The notes: generated from the letters alone by a model not told the origin. A stretch of DNA of 64,000 nt from Streptomyces mutabilis (GCF_014649815.1 NZ_BMTT01000009.1:1-64000); one strand, 5' to 3'; positions 9,209-18,849 are shown, counted from the first letter of the stretch. Program-made: numbers and translations.

Positions 9209-9898
9209 CGACGCCTCCACAGGCTGGGGACAACCAGTGCACGGTACGAACTGGTCCCATGCTGCCATGAAGGGCGCGCCGCGGAGCAGCGGCGGAGCCG
9301 CACGTGCTCCCATGAATGCGCCCCCGCGGGTGTCCACCCGCGAAGGCCGACTGCCTGCTCGGAAGGCGCGAAGTCGACGCGAATGCGCCCCCGTTACGCG
9401 CCTCTTGGCTACCCAAAGCGCCCTCAACTCCCATGGTGAGGACGCTGCCCCCCGGAAGAACCGGGGACGATTTTCAGCCAATTCGACATTACGAGAACTC
9501 GCTCGAACACGCTCCGTGCAGGCTTTGCGCACCACCCGGTGACGGGCGGTCCGCGCGCGGCCCGGGAGGCGAGGCACGCCCCCCGGACCGGTCCGCCGCC
9601 CGCGGGGATGTAGGCGGCGGTGTCCCCCAGCCCACTGGATCCAGTACAGCGGGCCGACCCACGCACCGCCCATGGAACCGCTCCCCCGGTGGCCGGAGAA
9701 GAGCGCACGGCCGGGCGCACGGCCACACACCGGGAGCACGCGGCAACGGACAGTACAGACACCGCACTCGAGTACGGACCACAATCCCGCCATCCGGAAC
9801 AATGCCTCTTAACGCCTGGGATGCGGCGAACTACGCTGGGTTTACGAATGCCGCGTGGTTATGCCAGCGCGGCAGCCGTCTGTGTCGAGGGGTGGCGC
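9209..9898. other. 690-bp divergent intergenic region
   Basis: No supported gene. It separates the AsnB-like gene (minus) from the NsdA-like gene (plus). It contains the direct repeat GAATGCGCCCCCG (about 9313 and 9380) and a CCCCGGAAGAACCGGGG hairpin near 9450. The length is unusual for this gene-dense region and suggests complex developmental promoters, but none can be pinpointed by eye. Confidence 0.5.
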
Positions 9899-11323
9899 AT
9901 GTCCAGGGAGCAACGCGGGCCGAACGAAAAGCTCGGCGCCGTTCTCGCCCTCGCGGGAATCAGCAACGCAGGTCTCGCCCGGCGCGTCAACGACCTCGGC
10001 GCCCAGCGCGGGTTGACGCTTCGCTACGACAAGACGTCGGTGGCGCGCTGGGTGTCGAAGGGCATGGTGCCGCAGGGTGCGGCGCCGCACCTCATCGCCG
10101 CCGCCATCGGCCAGAAGCTCGGCCGCCCGGTGCCGCTGCACGAGATCGGCCTGGCGGACGCGGACCCGGCTCCCGAAGTGGGCCTGGCCTTCCCCCGGGA
10201 CGTCGGCCAGGCGGTCAGGTCGGCCACCGAGCTGTACCGGCTGGACCTCGCCGGACGCCGGGCCGGCACCGGCGGCATCTGGCAGTCGCTCGCCGGATCG
10301 TTCGCGGTGAGCGCATACGCAACGCCCGCCTCACGGTGGCTGATAACCCCGGCCGACAGTTCGGTGGCGCGCGAGGCGAGCCCGGCAGAGGGCTCCGGCG
10401 CACCGCTCAAAGTCGGCCACAGTGATGTGCAGAAGCTGCGGGAGGCCGCCGAGGACGCCCGCCGCTGGGACTCCAAGTACGGCGGCGGCGACTGGCGTTC
10501 GTCGATGGTCCCCGAGTGCTTACGCGTCGAGGCGGCACCGCTCCTCCTCGGCTCCTACTCCGACGAGGTCGGCCGCGCCCTGTTCGGCGCCTCCGCCGAA
10601 CTGACCCGCCTGGCGGGCTGGATGGCCTTCGACACCGGCCAGCAGGAGGCGGCCCAGCGGTACTACATCCAGGCCCTGCGCCTGGCCCGCGCGGCGGCCG
10701 ACGTCCCCCTGGGCGGTTACGTGCTCGCCTCCATGTCGCTCCAGGCGACCTACCGCGGCTTCGGCGACGAGGGCGTGGATCTCGCCCAGGCCGCGCTCGA
10801 ACGCAACCGGGGCCTGGCCACGGCCCGCACCATGAGCTTCTTCCGCCTGGTCGAGGCCCGCGCCCACGCGCGCGCGGGTGACGCCCCGGCGGCGGGCGCG
10901 GCCCTGAAGGCCGCCGAGAGCTGGCTGGAGCGCGCCCGGCCCGGCGACAGCGACCCGACGTGGCTGGGTTTCTACTCCTACGACCGGTTCGCCGCCGACG
11001 CGGCCGAGTGCTACCGCGACCTGAAGGCACCACGCCAGGTCCGCCGCTTCACCGAGCAGGCCCTGTCGAAGCCGACGGAGGAGTTCGTACGCTCGCACGG
11101 CCTCCGGCTCGTCGTCTCGGCGGTGGCCGAGCTGGAGTCCGGCAACCTGGACGCGGCCTGCGAGCAGGGCGTGCGGGCGGTCGAGGTCGCCGGGCGCATC
11201 TCCTCGGCCCGCACCACCGAGTACGTCAGGGACCTCCTGCACCGCCTGGAGCCGTACGGGGACGAGCCGCGCGTGGTGGAGCTGCGCGAGCGCGCCCGGC
11301 CGCTGCTGATGACCACGGCCTGA
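9899..11323 (+). CDS. NsdA-like sporulation-associated TPR protein (TTA codon)
   Basis: A 474-residue protein resembling the Streptomyces NsdA/sporulation-associated family. The N-terminal 75 residues look like an XRE-type helix-turn-helix ([17 protein letters not shown], then [16 protein letters not shown]). From about 200 onward come Ala-rich helix pairs with TPR character ([19 protein letters not shown]). Such proteins regulate differentiation and antibiotic production; this one's direction of effect is not known. ATG 9899 is preceded by GAGGGG at 6 bp. Codon 208 (10520-10522) is TTA, a leucine codon very rare in Streptomyces and read by the bldA tRNA, so translation probably depends on bldA. 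Confidence 0.85.
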   Translation: MSREQRGPNEKLGAVLALAGISNAGLARRVNDLGAQRGLTLRYDKTSVARWVSKGMVPQGAAPHLIAAAIGQKLGRPVPLHEIGLADADPAPEVGLAFPRDVGQAVRSATELYRLDLAGRRAGTGGIWQSLAGSFAVSAYATPASRWLITPADSSVAREASPAEGSGAPLKVGHSDVQKLREAAEDARRWDSKYGGGDWRSSMVPECLRVEAAPLLLGSYSDEVGRALFGASAELTRLAGWMAFDTGQQEAAQRYYIQALRLARAAADVPLGGYVLASMSLQATYRGFGDEGVDLAQAALERNRGLATARTMSFFRLVEARAHARAGDAPAAGAALKAAESWLERARPGDSDPTWLGFYSYDRFAADAAECYRDLKAPRQVRRFTEQALSKPTEEFVRSHGLRLVVSAVAELESGNLDAACEQGVRAVEVAGRISSARTTEYVRDLLHRLEPYGDEPRVVELRERARPLLMTTA

Positions 11324-11398
11324 TTCACCGCCCCTCCCGGGTTTGAGGGCATTGTCAGTGGCGCAGTGCACTATCGGAGCCGGGAGGTGGACCGGGAG

Positions 11399-12643
11399 AT
11401 GGAACGAGCAGGGGCCGTGCCCGCACACGGCACCGCGTACGGCACCGCGTACCACTGCGACGTGCTGGTGATCGGCGGCGGCATCGTCGGTCTGTCGACG
11501 GCGTACGCGATCACGCGCGCCGCGCCGGGCACCCGGGTGACGGTGCTGGAGAAGGAGCCGGGACCCGCCCGGCACCAGACGGGCCGCAACAGCGGCGTCA
11601 TCCACAGCGGCGTCTACTACCGGCCTGGTTCGCTGAAGGCCCGCTACGCGGTGCGGGGCGCGGCGGAGATGGTGAAGTTCTGCGCCGAGTACGGCATCGC
11701 CCACGCCGTCACCGGCAAGCTGATCGTCGCCACCGAACGCACCGAGCTGCCCCGCCTGCACGCCCTCGTGCAGCGCGCCCGGGAGAACGGCATACCGGTG
11801 CGCGAGCTGGGCGCCGCCCAGATCCCGGAGTACGAGCCGGAGGTCAGGGGCCTGGCCGCCATGCACGTCGGCACCACCGGCGTCTGCGACTACGTCGCCG
11901 TGGCCCGGCAGCTGGCACACGCCTCCGGCGCGGAGATCCGCTACGGGGCGCAGGTCCGCTACGTCGACCGCCGCCCGGGGCTCGGTGTCGCCGTCCGCAC
12001 CCGCTCGGGGGACGTGCTCCGCGCCCGCGTCATGGTCAACTGCGCCGGGCTGCACTGCGACGAGATCTCCCGCCTGACCGGCGACGACCCCGGCATGCGG
12101 ATCGTTCCCTTCCGGGGCGAGTACTACGAGCTGGCGCGTCCGGAGCTGGTCCGGGGCCTGGTGTACCCGGTGCCGGACCCGGCCTTCCCGTTCCTCGGGG
12201 TGCATCTCACCCGAGGGATCGACGGTGGCGTGCACGTCGGGCCCAACGCGGTGCCGGCCCTCGCCCGGGAGGGCTACGGCTGGGGCGTGGTGCGGCCCCG
12301 CGAGCTGGGCGGGACGCTGGCCTGGCCGGGCTCGTGGCGGATAGCCCGGCGGCACTGGAGGTACGGGGCGGGCGAGCTGCTGCGGTCGCTGTCCAAGGCG
12401 GCGTTCACCACGGCCGTGCGCAGGCTGCTGCCCGAGGTGAGAGAGGACGACCTGGTGGCGGCGCCCGCGGGGGTGCGGGCACAGGCGGTGCTGGCGGACG
12501 GGACTCTGGTCGACGACTTCCTGATCCACGAGGGCGCCCACGCGGTGCACGTCCTCAACGCCCCGTCACCCGCCGCGACGGCCTCCCTGCCGATCGGGCG
12601 CGAGGTGGGCCGGCGGGCCCTGGCCATGTTGGGGGGCGCCTGA
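11399..12643 (+). CDS. lhgO: L-2-hydroxyglutarate oxidase / FAD oxidoreductase
   Basis: A 414-residue FAD-dependent DAO-family oxidoreductase. The dinucleotide fold starts at CDVLVIGGGIVGLSTAYAI (about 20-40), followed by the LhgO signature RNSGVIHSGVYY and, later, VNCAGLHCDEISRLTG and PFRGEYYEL, which match L-2-hydroxyglutarate dehydrogenases. The expected reaction oxidises L-2-hydroxyglutarate, a side product of malate dehydrogenase, to 2-oxoglutarate. ATG 11399 is chosen with GGGAGG about 12 bp upstream; an upstream GTG at 11366 is less likely. The leader codes a short duplication (GGCACCGCGTAC twice, near 11430). Confidence 0.88.
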   Translation: MERAGAVPAHGTAYGTAYHCDVLVIGGGIVGLSTAYAITRAAPGTRVTVLEKEPGPARHQTGRNSGVIHSGVYYRPGSLKARYAVRGAAEMVKFCAEYGIAHAVTGKLIVATERTELPRLHALVQRARENGIPVRELGAAQIPEYEPEVRGLAAMHVGTTGVCDYVAVARQLAHASGAEIRYGAQVRYVDRRPGLGVAVRTRSGDVLRARVMVNCAGLHCDEISRLTGDDPGMRIVPFRGEYYELARPELVRGLVYPVPDPAFPFLGVHLTRGIDGGVHVGPNAVPALAREGYGWGVVRPRELGGTLAWPGSWRIARRHWRYGAGELLRSLSKAAFTTAVRRLLPEVREDDLVAAPAGVRAQAVLADGTLVDDFLIHEGAHAVHVLNAPSPAATASLPIGREVGRRALAMLGGA

Positions 12644-12693
12644 CCGGGTGGCAGCCGCACCGTCGCGCACCCCGCCGTAAAATCGAAGGCACT

Positions 12694-13554
12694 GTGTCTG
12701 ATTCCCGCAGCGCCTCCGACGCCCCCCAGCCAGCCGCACCGCACCCCGGCGCCTCCGTCAGGCGCACCCGTGCCAAGGGCGAGCCCCGGTTCCCCGACGG
12801 GCCGAAGGCCGACCCGGCCGGGTCGCACTTCGAGCGGCGGATCCGGAGTTTCCAGCCCCGCCGGAGCCGGGTGACCGCCGGGCAGGCGGACGCGCTGCAG
12901 CGGCTGTGGCCGCTGTGGGGGCTGGACATCGACGGGCAGCGGGTCATCGACCTCGGCGAGCTGTTCGGCAACGACCACCCCGTCGTCCTGGAGATCGGCT
13001 TCGGCATGGGCGAGGCCACCGCACAGATGGCCGCCGCCGACCCCCACACCGACATCCTCGCCGTGGACGTCCACACCCCGGGCCAGGGCAACCTGCTCGG
13101 TCTCGCGGAACGGGACGGCCTGTCCAACGTCCGGGTGGCCAACGGCGACGCGATCATCCTCCTGCGCGAGATGCTCGCCCCCGACTCCCTCGCCGGACTG
13201 CGCGTCTACTTCCCCGACCCCTGGCCGAAGAAGCGCCACCACAAGCGCCGCCTGATCCAGCCGGAGTTCCTGACCCTGGCCGCGACGCGGCTCGCGCCGG
13301 GGGCCGTGCTGCACTGCGCCACCGACTGGGAGCCGTACGCCGAGCAGATGCTCGAGGTGCTCACCGCGCACCCCGACTTCGAGAACACCGTGCCCGGCGG
13401 CGGTTTCGCGCCGCGTCCCGCCCACCGGCCGCTGACCCGTTTCGAGGGCCAGGGCCTGGACAAGGGACACGTGGTGAACGACTTGCTCTTCCGCCGCGTA
13501 CAGCACCGCGTACCGCCCCTCGACCAGCACCAGGAGCAGCCCCCCACCGGTTAG
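12694..13554 (+). CDS. trmB: tRNA (guanine-N7-)-methyltransferase
   Basis: A 286-residue SAM-dependent enzyme that methylates G46 in the tRNA variable loop. It has the TrmB core: SAM motif LEIGFGMGEATAQMAA at about 105-120, acidic VDVHTPG, and the signature YFPDPWPKKRHHKRRL near 170-185. The first 60 residues are a low-complexity basic extension seen in actinobacterial homologues. GTG 12694 has GAAGG four bases upstream. The gene begins 50 bp after lhgO and ends 10 bp before the protease gene, so the three probably form one transcript. Confidence 0.93.
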   Translation: MSDSRSASDAPQPAAPHPGASVRRTRAKGEPRFPDGPKADPAGSHFERRIRSFQPRRSRVTAGQADALQRLWPLWGLDIDGQRVIDLGELFGNDHPVVLEIGFGMGEATAQMAAADPHTDILAVDVHTPGQGNLLGLAERDGLSNVRVANGDAIILLREMLAPDSLAGLRVYFPDPWPKKRHHKRRLIQPEFLTLAATRLAPGAVLHCATDWEPYAEQMLEVLTAHPDFENTVPGGGFAPRPAHRPLTRFEGQGLDKGHVVNDLLFRRVQHRVPPLDQHQEQPPTG

Positions 13555-13564
13555 GGTCCATGCC

Positions 13565-14992
13565 GTGGCCACCTGTCCCCCGCATCCGACGAATCCGCCG
13601 CGTCCGCACTGGTGGCATCGCGCCTGGGTGCGTTACGGGGCCTCGACCACGCTGCTGGCGATCTCCGGGTTGGTGATCCTGGCCCTGGTGCGCGAACAGA
13701 CCGGCACCCAGGGCTTCCTGGTGGGACTCGGCCTCGCGGTGCTGCCCGTGCCGCTGCTCCTGGCCGCGTTCCGCTGGCTGGACCGTGTCGACCCCGGCCC
13801 TTGGCGGAACCTGCTCTTCTGCTTCGCCTGGGGTGCCTGCGCCGCCGCCCTGGTAGCGATCATCGCCAACAGCTTCGCGACGAGATGGATAGCCACGGCG
13901 ACCGCCGACCCGGCGGGCGCCGACACCCTGGGTGCCACGGTCATAGCGCCGGTCGTCGAGGAGTCCGCCAAGGCCGCCGCCGTCCTCCTGGTCTTCCTCT
14001 TCCGCCGGCGGGACTTCACCGGCATCGTCGACGGCGTGGTCGTCGCCGGGGTCACCGCCACCGGCTTCGCCTTCACCGAGAACATCCTCTACCTGGGCAA
14101 CGCCTTCGGCACCGACCAGCTCACCGGGGACAGCGGCTTCGCTTCCGTCACCGCCGCGACCTTCTTCGTCCGCGTCGTGATGTCGCCCTTCGCCCACCCG
14201 CTGTTCACCGGGCTCACCGGCATCGGTTTCGGCATCGCCGCCGTCTCCACCGGCCGGCACCACCTGCGCCGCGCCCTGCTCCCGCTGGCCGGCCTGCTGC
14301 TCGCGATGGGCATGCACGCGCTGTGGAACGGTTCGGCCGCGTTCGGCGAGTACGGCTTCCTCGCCGTGTACGGGGCGTTCATGGTCCCCTGCTTCGGGCT
14401 CCTGACCTGGCTGGCGATCTGGACCCGGCAGCGGGAACTGCGCACCGTGCGCGACGAGCTGCCCGCCTACGTGATGGCCGGCTGGCTGACGCCGACGGAG
14501 CCGTACGCGCTCGGCTCGATGCACGCCCGCCGCCTCGCCCGGCGGCACGCCCGCCGGCACGCCGGTAAGGACGCCGCGGGGGCGGTGACGCAGTACGAGG
14601 CGTACGCGACCTCACTGGCGTTCCTGCGGCAGCGGGGGCGCGGGGGCCGGGCGGGCGCCGACTTCGCCGTACGGGAAAGGGAGCTGCTGGACGCCCTGTG
14701 GCAACGCCGCGAAGTGGCCCGCCCGGCGCTGGACCACGCCGCCCGGGCCACGGCACCGCCGCCCGTCGCCGCCTGGCCGGGCCACGTGGCGTACGGCGTC
14801 CACGCCGGGTACGTGCCGTACGGATACCCGGCGCCCGGGGTCCCGGCGTTCGCTCAGAGCCGGGGGCAGTACCCCTGGCCCCCGGCGTTCACGACGGCTC
14901 CGTACCCCGGGCTCGCCCAGGCGCAGTACCCCGTCGCCCAGTCGGCGTACCCGTACCCGCCCTACGCCTGGCCCCGCCCCTACCGGCCGTAG
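13565..14992 (+). CDS. PrsW-type intramembrane metalloprotease
   Basis: A 475-residue membrane protein with about eight hydrophobic segments in the first 300 residues and the PrsW glutamic protease motifs: VVEESAKAAAV (EExxxK type), FAFTENILY (FxxxEN) and SPFAHPLFTGL, MGMHALWNG (conserved His). PrsW-family proteases cut membrane proteins, including anti-sigma factors, within the lipid bilayer. The C-terminal 175 residues are cytosolic, Ala/Arg-rich, and end in a Pro/Tyr/Gly-rich tail (repeated PY and YP pairs) of a kind common in Streptomyces membrane proteins. It starts at GTG 13565, 10 bp after trmB. The substrate is unknown. Confidence 0.88.
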   Translation: MATCPPHPTNPPRPHWWHRAWVRYGASTTLLAISGLVILALVREQTGTQGFLVGLGLAVLPVPLLLAAFRWLDRVDPGPWRNLLFCFAWGACAAALVAIIANSFATRWIATATADPAGADTLGATVIAPVVEESAKAAAVLLVFLFRRRDFTGIVDGVVVAGVTATGFAFTENILYLGNAFGTDQLTGDSGFASVTAATFFVRVVMSPFAHPLFTGLTGIGFGIAAVSTGRHHLRRALLPLAGLLLAMGMHALWNGSAAFGEYGFLAVYGAFMVPCFGLLTWLAIWTRQRELRTVRDELPAYVMAGWLTPTEPYALGSMHARRLARRHARRHAGKDAAGAVTQYEAYATSLAFLRQRGRGGRAGADFAVRERELLDALWQRREVARPALDHAARATAPPPVAAWPGHVAYGVHAGYVPYGYPAPGVPAFAQSRGQYPWPPAFTTAPYPGLAQAQYPVAQSAYPYPPYAWPRPYRP

Positions 14993-15010
14993 CCCCCGGG
15001 GCGGCGGACC

Positions 15011-15955
15011 TCAGGCCGAGGCCTCGGTCAGCCGTACGGTCTCGTCCTCGGTGAGGGGCAGTTCCGCCACCCCCAACAGCGCCGGCAGCTGCTCCACCGT
15101 GCGCGCGGAGGCGATCGGCGCGACCACCGTCGGCTGTGCGGCCAGCCAGGCCAGGGCGACCGTGGCGACGGGGGCGCCGTGGGCTTCGGCGATCTCGTCC
15201 AGGACCGCGAGGACCCGCTGCCCGCGCTCGCTCTCCAGGTGCTTGGCGGCGCCGCCCGCGCGCGGGCTGTCGACCCGCGCACCGGTCCGGTACTTGCCGG
15301 TGAGGAAGCCGGACGCGAGGGCGTAGTAGGGCACGGCGGCCAGTCCCGCCCGCTCGGCGAGGTCGCGCAGTCCGCCCTCGTACGTGTCGCGCGAGACCAG
15401 GTTGTAGTGGGGCTGGAGGGCCACGTACCGGGCGAGGCCCTCGCGGTCGGAGAATTCCAGGGAGGCGGCGAGCCGCTCGGCGGAGATGTTGGAGGCGGCG
15501 ATGTGCCGGACCTTGCCCGCCCGCACCAGCTCGTCGAGCGCGCCGATGATCTCCTCGACCGGAACCTCGGGCTTGTCGAAGTGGGTGTAGTAGAGGTCGA
15601 TGTGGTCGGTGCCCAGGCGGCGCAGCGAGGCGTCGGCGGCCGCCTTGATGTTCGCGGCGCTCAGTCCCGGGTACTCGGGGTGCTGGCTGACCTTGGTGGC
15701 GAGGACGACGTCATCCCGGTTGCCGCGGGCCGCGAGCCACTTGCCGATGAGGGTCTCGGACTCTCCGCCGCTGTTGCCGTCGACCCACGCGGAGTAGGAG
15801 TCGGCGGTGTCGACGAAGTTGCCGCCGGCCGCCGTGTAGGCGTCTAGGACGGCGAAGGAGGTGTCCTGGTCGGCGGTCCAGCCGAAGACGTTGCCGCCGA
15901 GGGCGAGGGGACACACCTCCAGGTCGGAGGAGCCGAGCTTGCGCAGAGAAGTCAT
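15011..15955 (-). CDS. Aldo/keto reductase
   Basis: A 314-residue NADPH-dependent TIM-barrel oxidoreductase. It has FVDTADSYSAW (catalytic Asp and Tyr), LATKVS (catalytic Lys), HIDLYYTHFD (His of the tetrad) and the C-terminal cofactor motif VVAPIASARTVEQL. It resembles the YajO/GPR subgroup that reduces carbonyls in metabolism and detoxification. ATG 15955 aligns with the usual MRKLGSS-type start. It converges on the PrsW gene, with 18 bp between stop codons. The substrate cannot be predicted. Confidence 0.9.
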   Translation of the reverse strand: MTSLRKLGSSDLEVCPLALGGNVFGWTADQDTSFAVLDAYTAAGGNFVDTADSYSAWVDGNSGGESETLIGKWLAARGNRDDVVLATKVSQHPEYPGLSAANIKAAADASLRRLGTDHIDLYYTHFDKPEVPVEEIIGALDELVRAGKVRHIAASNISAERLAASLEFSDREGLARYVALQPHYNLVSRDTYEGGLRDLAERAGLAAVPYYALASGFLTGKYRTGARVDSPRAGGAAKHLESERGQRVLAVLDEIAEAHGAPVATVALAWLAAQPTVVAPIASARTVEQLPALLGVAELPLTEDETVRLTEASA

Positions 15956-16094
15956 GTAAGGCGTCAACGAGCCCGGCGGACCGCGAGATTCCGGAAGCGG
16001 GGCAAAGTTCCCGCAAACCGGCAGCCCTGACGTCGGGGGGTTGCCGTCAGGACCGCCGGGGATCAGGAGTGACGACCGGCGTGTGCGGTGTGGC

Positions 16095-17132
16095 TCAGGG
16101 GGTGAGGCCCTTGCTCCGCAGCCACGCCATCGGGTCGAGGCTGCCGCCGCCGGCCGTGTGGACCTCCATGTGGAGGTGGGCGCCGGTGACGTTGCCGGTG
16201 GCGCCGACGCGGCCGATGACGTCGCCGGTGGTGACCTTCTGGCCGACGCTGACGTTGATCGACGACTGGTGGGCGTACCAGATCTCGGTGCCGTCGTCGA
16301 GGGTGAGCACGGTCTTGTAGCCGTACGAGCCCTCGTATCCGGCCGACGTGATCGTGCCGCTGTGCACCGCCTTGAGCAGCGTGCCCGTGGGGGCGGCGAA
16401 GTCGAGGCCGGTGTGGTGGCCGGAGGACCAGTAGGGGCCCGCCTGCCCGAAGGTGGAGGAGATCGTGTACGAGGAGGTGGGCAGCGTGTACTGCTTGGCC
16501 AGCTTCGCCAGCCGCTCGGCCTCGGCCTTCTTCGCGGCCTCCTCCTCCGCCTTCTTCTTGGCGGCGGCTGCCTTGGCCTCGGCCTCCTTCTCCGCCTTGG
16601 CGGCGGCTTCCGCGGCCCTCTTCTCGGCGGCGGCCTTGGCCTCGGCGGCGGCCTTGCTCTCGACCTGGGCCTGCTGCTGCTCGGCCTGCGCCATGATGCG
16701 CGCGCGCAGCGACTCGCCGGCGTCGGTGGCGCTGCTCTCCTGCCCGGTGCCGGCGGAGGCCGCGGCCATCGTGCTGAGCGGGGTGGCGGAGCCCTCGGGC
16801 TCCGGCTCCTCGTCGTCGGAGATGAGCGAGCCGACGTCGGGCAGGTCCGGCATGGAGATGGACACCGGCGGCTTGCCGGTCTGCGCGCTGGCCATGCCGC
16901 CCGCGCCGACTGCGGCTATGACACCGACGCCGAGGACGGTGGAGCTGCGGGCGAGTCCACCGCGCTGCTTGGCGACGCGGTGCCGGCCGCGCACGGGGCG
17001 GATGGACTCCGCGGTGGGGTTCCACTCCTCGAAGGGGCCCTCTTCGGCGCCGTGGACGTCATAGCCGAAGGTGTCGGTGTCGTGCCCACTGGGCACGAAC
17101 GGGGCCTCGGGGGCAGGCCGGTTGGACGCCAC
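16095..17132 (-). CDS. Secreted M23 peptidoglycan endopeptidase
   Basis: A 345-residue protein. A 75-residue cytosolic N-terminus precedes one hydrophobic segment (about 60-85, TVLGVGVIAAVGAGGMASA), which serves as signal or anchor. Residues 135-225 are an Ala/Lys/Glu coiled-coil. The C-terminal 120 residues are a LytM/M23 zinc peptidase with HHTGLDFAAPTGT and GAHLHMEVH, which hold the zinc ligands (H..D and HxH). Such enzymes cut peptide cross-links in the cell wall. GTG 17132 is preceded by AAGGAG. The long leader carries a ydaO-type riboswitch, so expression should respond to cyclic-di-AMP, as for other Streptomyces wall hydrolases. Confidence 0.93.
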   Translation of the reverse strand: MASNRPAPEAPFVPSGHDTDTFGYDVHGAEEGPFEEWNPTAESIRPVRGRHRVAKQRGGLARSSTVLGVGVIAAVGAGGMASAQTGKPPVSISMPDLPDVGSLISDDEEPEPEGSATPLSTMAAASAGTGQESSATDAGESLRARIMAQAEQQQAQVESKAAAEAKAAAEKRAAEAAAKAEKEAEAKAAAAKKKAEEEAAKKAEAERLAKLAKQYTLPTSSYTISSTFGQAGPYWSSGHHTGLDFAAPTGTLLKAVHSGTITSAGYEGSYGYKTVLTLDDGTEIWYAHQSSINVSVGQKVTTGDVIGRVGATGNVTGAHLHMEVHTAGGGSLDPMAWLRSKGLTP

Positions 17133-17162
17133 GTGGGCGTACTCCTTTCCTTCCTTTCGCCT

Positions 17163-17320
17163 ACCGGGTTAGCTGACGGGTTCGGAGCAGGAAGGTCTCC
17201 TACGCGCGTATACCAGCCGTGTACACACGGCGGCATACGCCCGATTCACCCCAAGTGGTGGTTCCCCGGTTCCCTCGCGGGATTCGGCGCGTGCGCACGG
17301 AGCCGCCTTCTGTGACGGCC
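17163..17320 (-). promoter_or_regulatory. ydaO/yuaA-type c-di-AMP riboswitch
   Basis: In the leader of the M23 peptidase, the minus strand reads GGGAACCGGGGAACCACC, then GGGGTGAATCGGGC (about 17240-17262). Further on it reads CGAACCCGTCAGCTAACCC (about 17163-17182). These are the conserved blocks of the ydaO aptamer (GGGGAACC, GGGGUGAAUC and the GUCAGCUAACC 3' strand). The class binds cyclic-di-AMP and, in actinobacteria, controls cell-wall hydrolases. The aptamer's 3' strand lies about 30 bp from the start codon. Boundaries are approximate, and whether the switch acts on termination or translation cannot be seen. Confidence 0.92.
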
Positions 17321-17535
17321 GGGACGACCGCGCTGCGTTATCGAACGTTAATAGACGCGGGCCTCGGATTCCAAGCCGTTCCGACTGATCATTACCGAAA
17401 CCCGGGTGGACACAGGCCTCACGAGCGGTGAAACCCGGACGAGTTGACCGCCCCTCAGTGTCATCTTCCACACCCGTCCCACCTGACTGTGTGTCAGTTG
17501 TTATGGGAGGGCGCTCGCGCCATCACGAGATGTGA
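17321..17535. other. Riboswitch promoter region
   Basis: Gap between the riboswitch and the stop codon of the divergent-side phosphatase gene. It is the AT-richest part of this neighbourhood (near 17335-17400 the minus strand reads TCTATTAACGTTCGATAACG), so it probably contains the promoter of the riboswitch transcript. A precise -10/-35 pair is not claimed. Confidence 0.4.
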
Positions 17536-18735
17536 TCAGGGTCGCCGCACGGCGAGCAGCGCCATGTCGTCGGCCATGCCGCCGCCGGAATGCCGGCGCA
17601 CGTCCTCGGCGAGGGTGCCGAGCAGTTCCGTCGGATGCCGGAACACGCAACCGGCCAGCCGCTCGTGCGGGTCGTAGAACTCTCCCCGGGCGTCGCGCGC
17701 TTCCGACAGCCCGTCGGTGTACAGCAGCAGCGTGGCCCCGCCGGGGAACGGAGCCTCCTCCGCCCGGTCGGGCCATACGCCCAGTTCCCCCATGCCCAGC
17801 GGCAGCGCCGACTCCCGGGCGGGCAGCGGGCGCAGGGTGCCGTCGGCGTAGAGCAGCAGCGGCGGCGGATGCCCCCGGTTGAGGATGCGGACGACGCCGT
17901 CGCCGTGCGGGAGTTCGGCGAGTACGGCGGTGGTGAATCCCTCGAAGGCGTCCAGTCCCTCGCGCCGGGTGCCCTCGCGGGCCAGCGCCCGCTCCAGCCG
18001 CTGGGCCACCGCCTCCAGCGTTGCCTCCTGCTCGGCGGCCTCGCGGAACGCGCCGATCACCACGGCGACGGCGGCCACCGCGCCCATGCCCTTGCCCCGC
18101 ACGTCACCGACGACGAGCCGGATGCCGCGCGGGCTGTCCTGCACCGCGTACAGGTCGCCGCCGATGAACGCGTCGGCCTGCGCGGCTTCGTAGCAGGCGG
18201 CGATCTCGAAGCCGCCGATCCGCTCGGCGGGCTCGGGCAGCACGGCGCGCTGGGCGGCCTCGGCGATCTCGCGGACGGAGACGAGCCGCTCGCCGGCGCG
18301 GCGGACGAAGGTGTTGACGACGACGGCGAGCGCGGCCGCCGTCGCGATGCTGATCAGCTCGGTGAGGGAGTCGACGTAGTGGATGACCCCCTTGCCGAGT
18401 TGCAGCCCGATGACGGCGGCGACCACGGCGCCGCCCGTGAGCACCGTGCCGCGCCGGGAGCAGACCGCCGCGGCGACCAGGGGCGCGGCCGTGTAGAGGG
18501 GGCCGGCGGTGAAGTACCGGGGGGTGAGGAGGTCGTACACGACGGCGACGATGATCAGCAGCACGGGCAGCAGACGGATGAGGGCCCGCCCGTACGGGAG
18601 CCGCCGCCGCTGCTCGGCCTCGGACGGCAGGACGCCGGCGGCCTCGCCCAGGCCGGGGTCGGGCACGGGATCGCCCGGGAGCCGGCCGCCGGCCCTGGCG
18701 TACGCGCTCTCGTCGTCCACGTCACCTGGCCGCAC
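17536..18735 (-). CDS. Membrane SpoIIE/PP2C-type phosphatase
   Basis: A 399-residue integral membrane protein phosphatase. Hydrophobic helices lie at about 50-70, 75-100 and 105-150, followed by a linker helix (FVRRAGERLVSVREIAEAAQ) and a PPM/SpoIIE domain from about 165 to the end. Metal-site motifs are FIGGDLYAV, VGDVRGKGMGA and YTDGLSEARD, with a final MADDMALLAVRRP. Such proteins dephosphorylate anti-sigma antagonists. GTG 18735 has GGAGA at a suitable spacing; an in-frame GTG at 18759 would add eight residues. It reads toward the peptidase riboswitch region. No ATPase domain is fused here, unlike the paralogue at 2.5 kb. Confidence 0.9.
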   Translation of the reverse strand: MRPGDVDDESAYARAGGRLPGDPVPDPGLGEAAGVLPSEAEQRRRLPYGRALIRLLPVLLIIVAVVYDLLTPRYFTAGPLYTAAPLVAAAVCSRRGTVLTGGAVVAAVIGLQLGKGVIHYVDSLTELISIATAAALAVVVNTFVRRAGERLVSVREIAEAAQRAVLPEPAERIGGFEIAACYEAAQADAFIGGDLYAVQDSPRGIRLVVGDVRGKGMGAVAAVAVVIGAFREAAEQEATLEAVAQRLERALAREGTRREGLDAFEGFTTAVLAELPHGDGVVRILNRGHPPPLLLYADGTLRPLPARESALPLGMGELGVWPDRAEEAPFPGGATLLLYTDGLSEARDARGEFYDPHERLAGCVFRHPTELLGTLAEDVRRHSGGGMADDMALLAVRRP

Positions 18736-18849
18736 TGCTCGTCTCCCGCCGCCCCGCACGTCCGCGCCGTCTGCCGCGTCCTCCAGGTTTCCCGGGGCGG
18801 GGGCGGGCGGCGAGTGGTGCGGGCCGAACGGGTGAACGCGACAGACGCA

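Noticed and set aside
7091-9898. A lasso-peptide gene cluster around the AsnB-like protein
   Set aside because: No precursor peptide, leader-binding or transglutaminase-like protease gene is present, and the ATP motif is degenerate.
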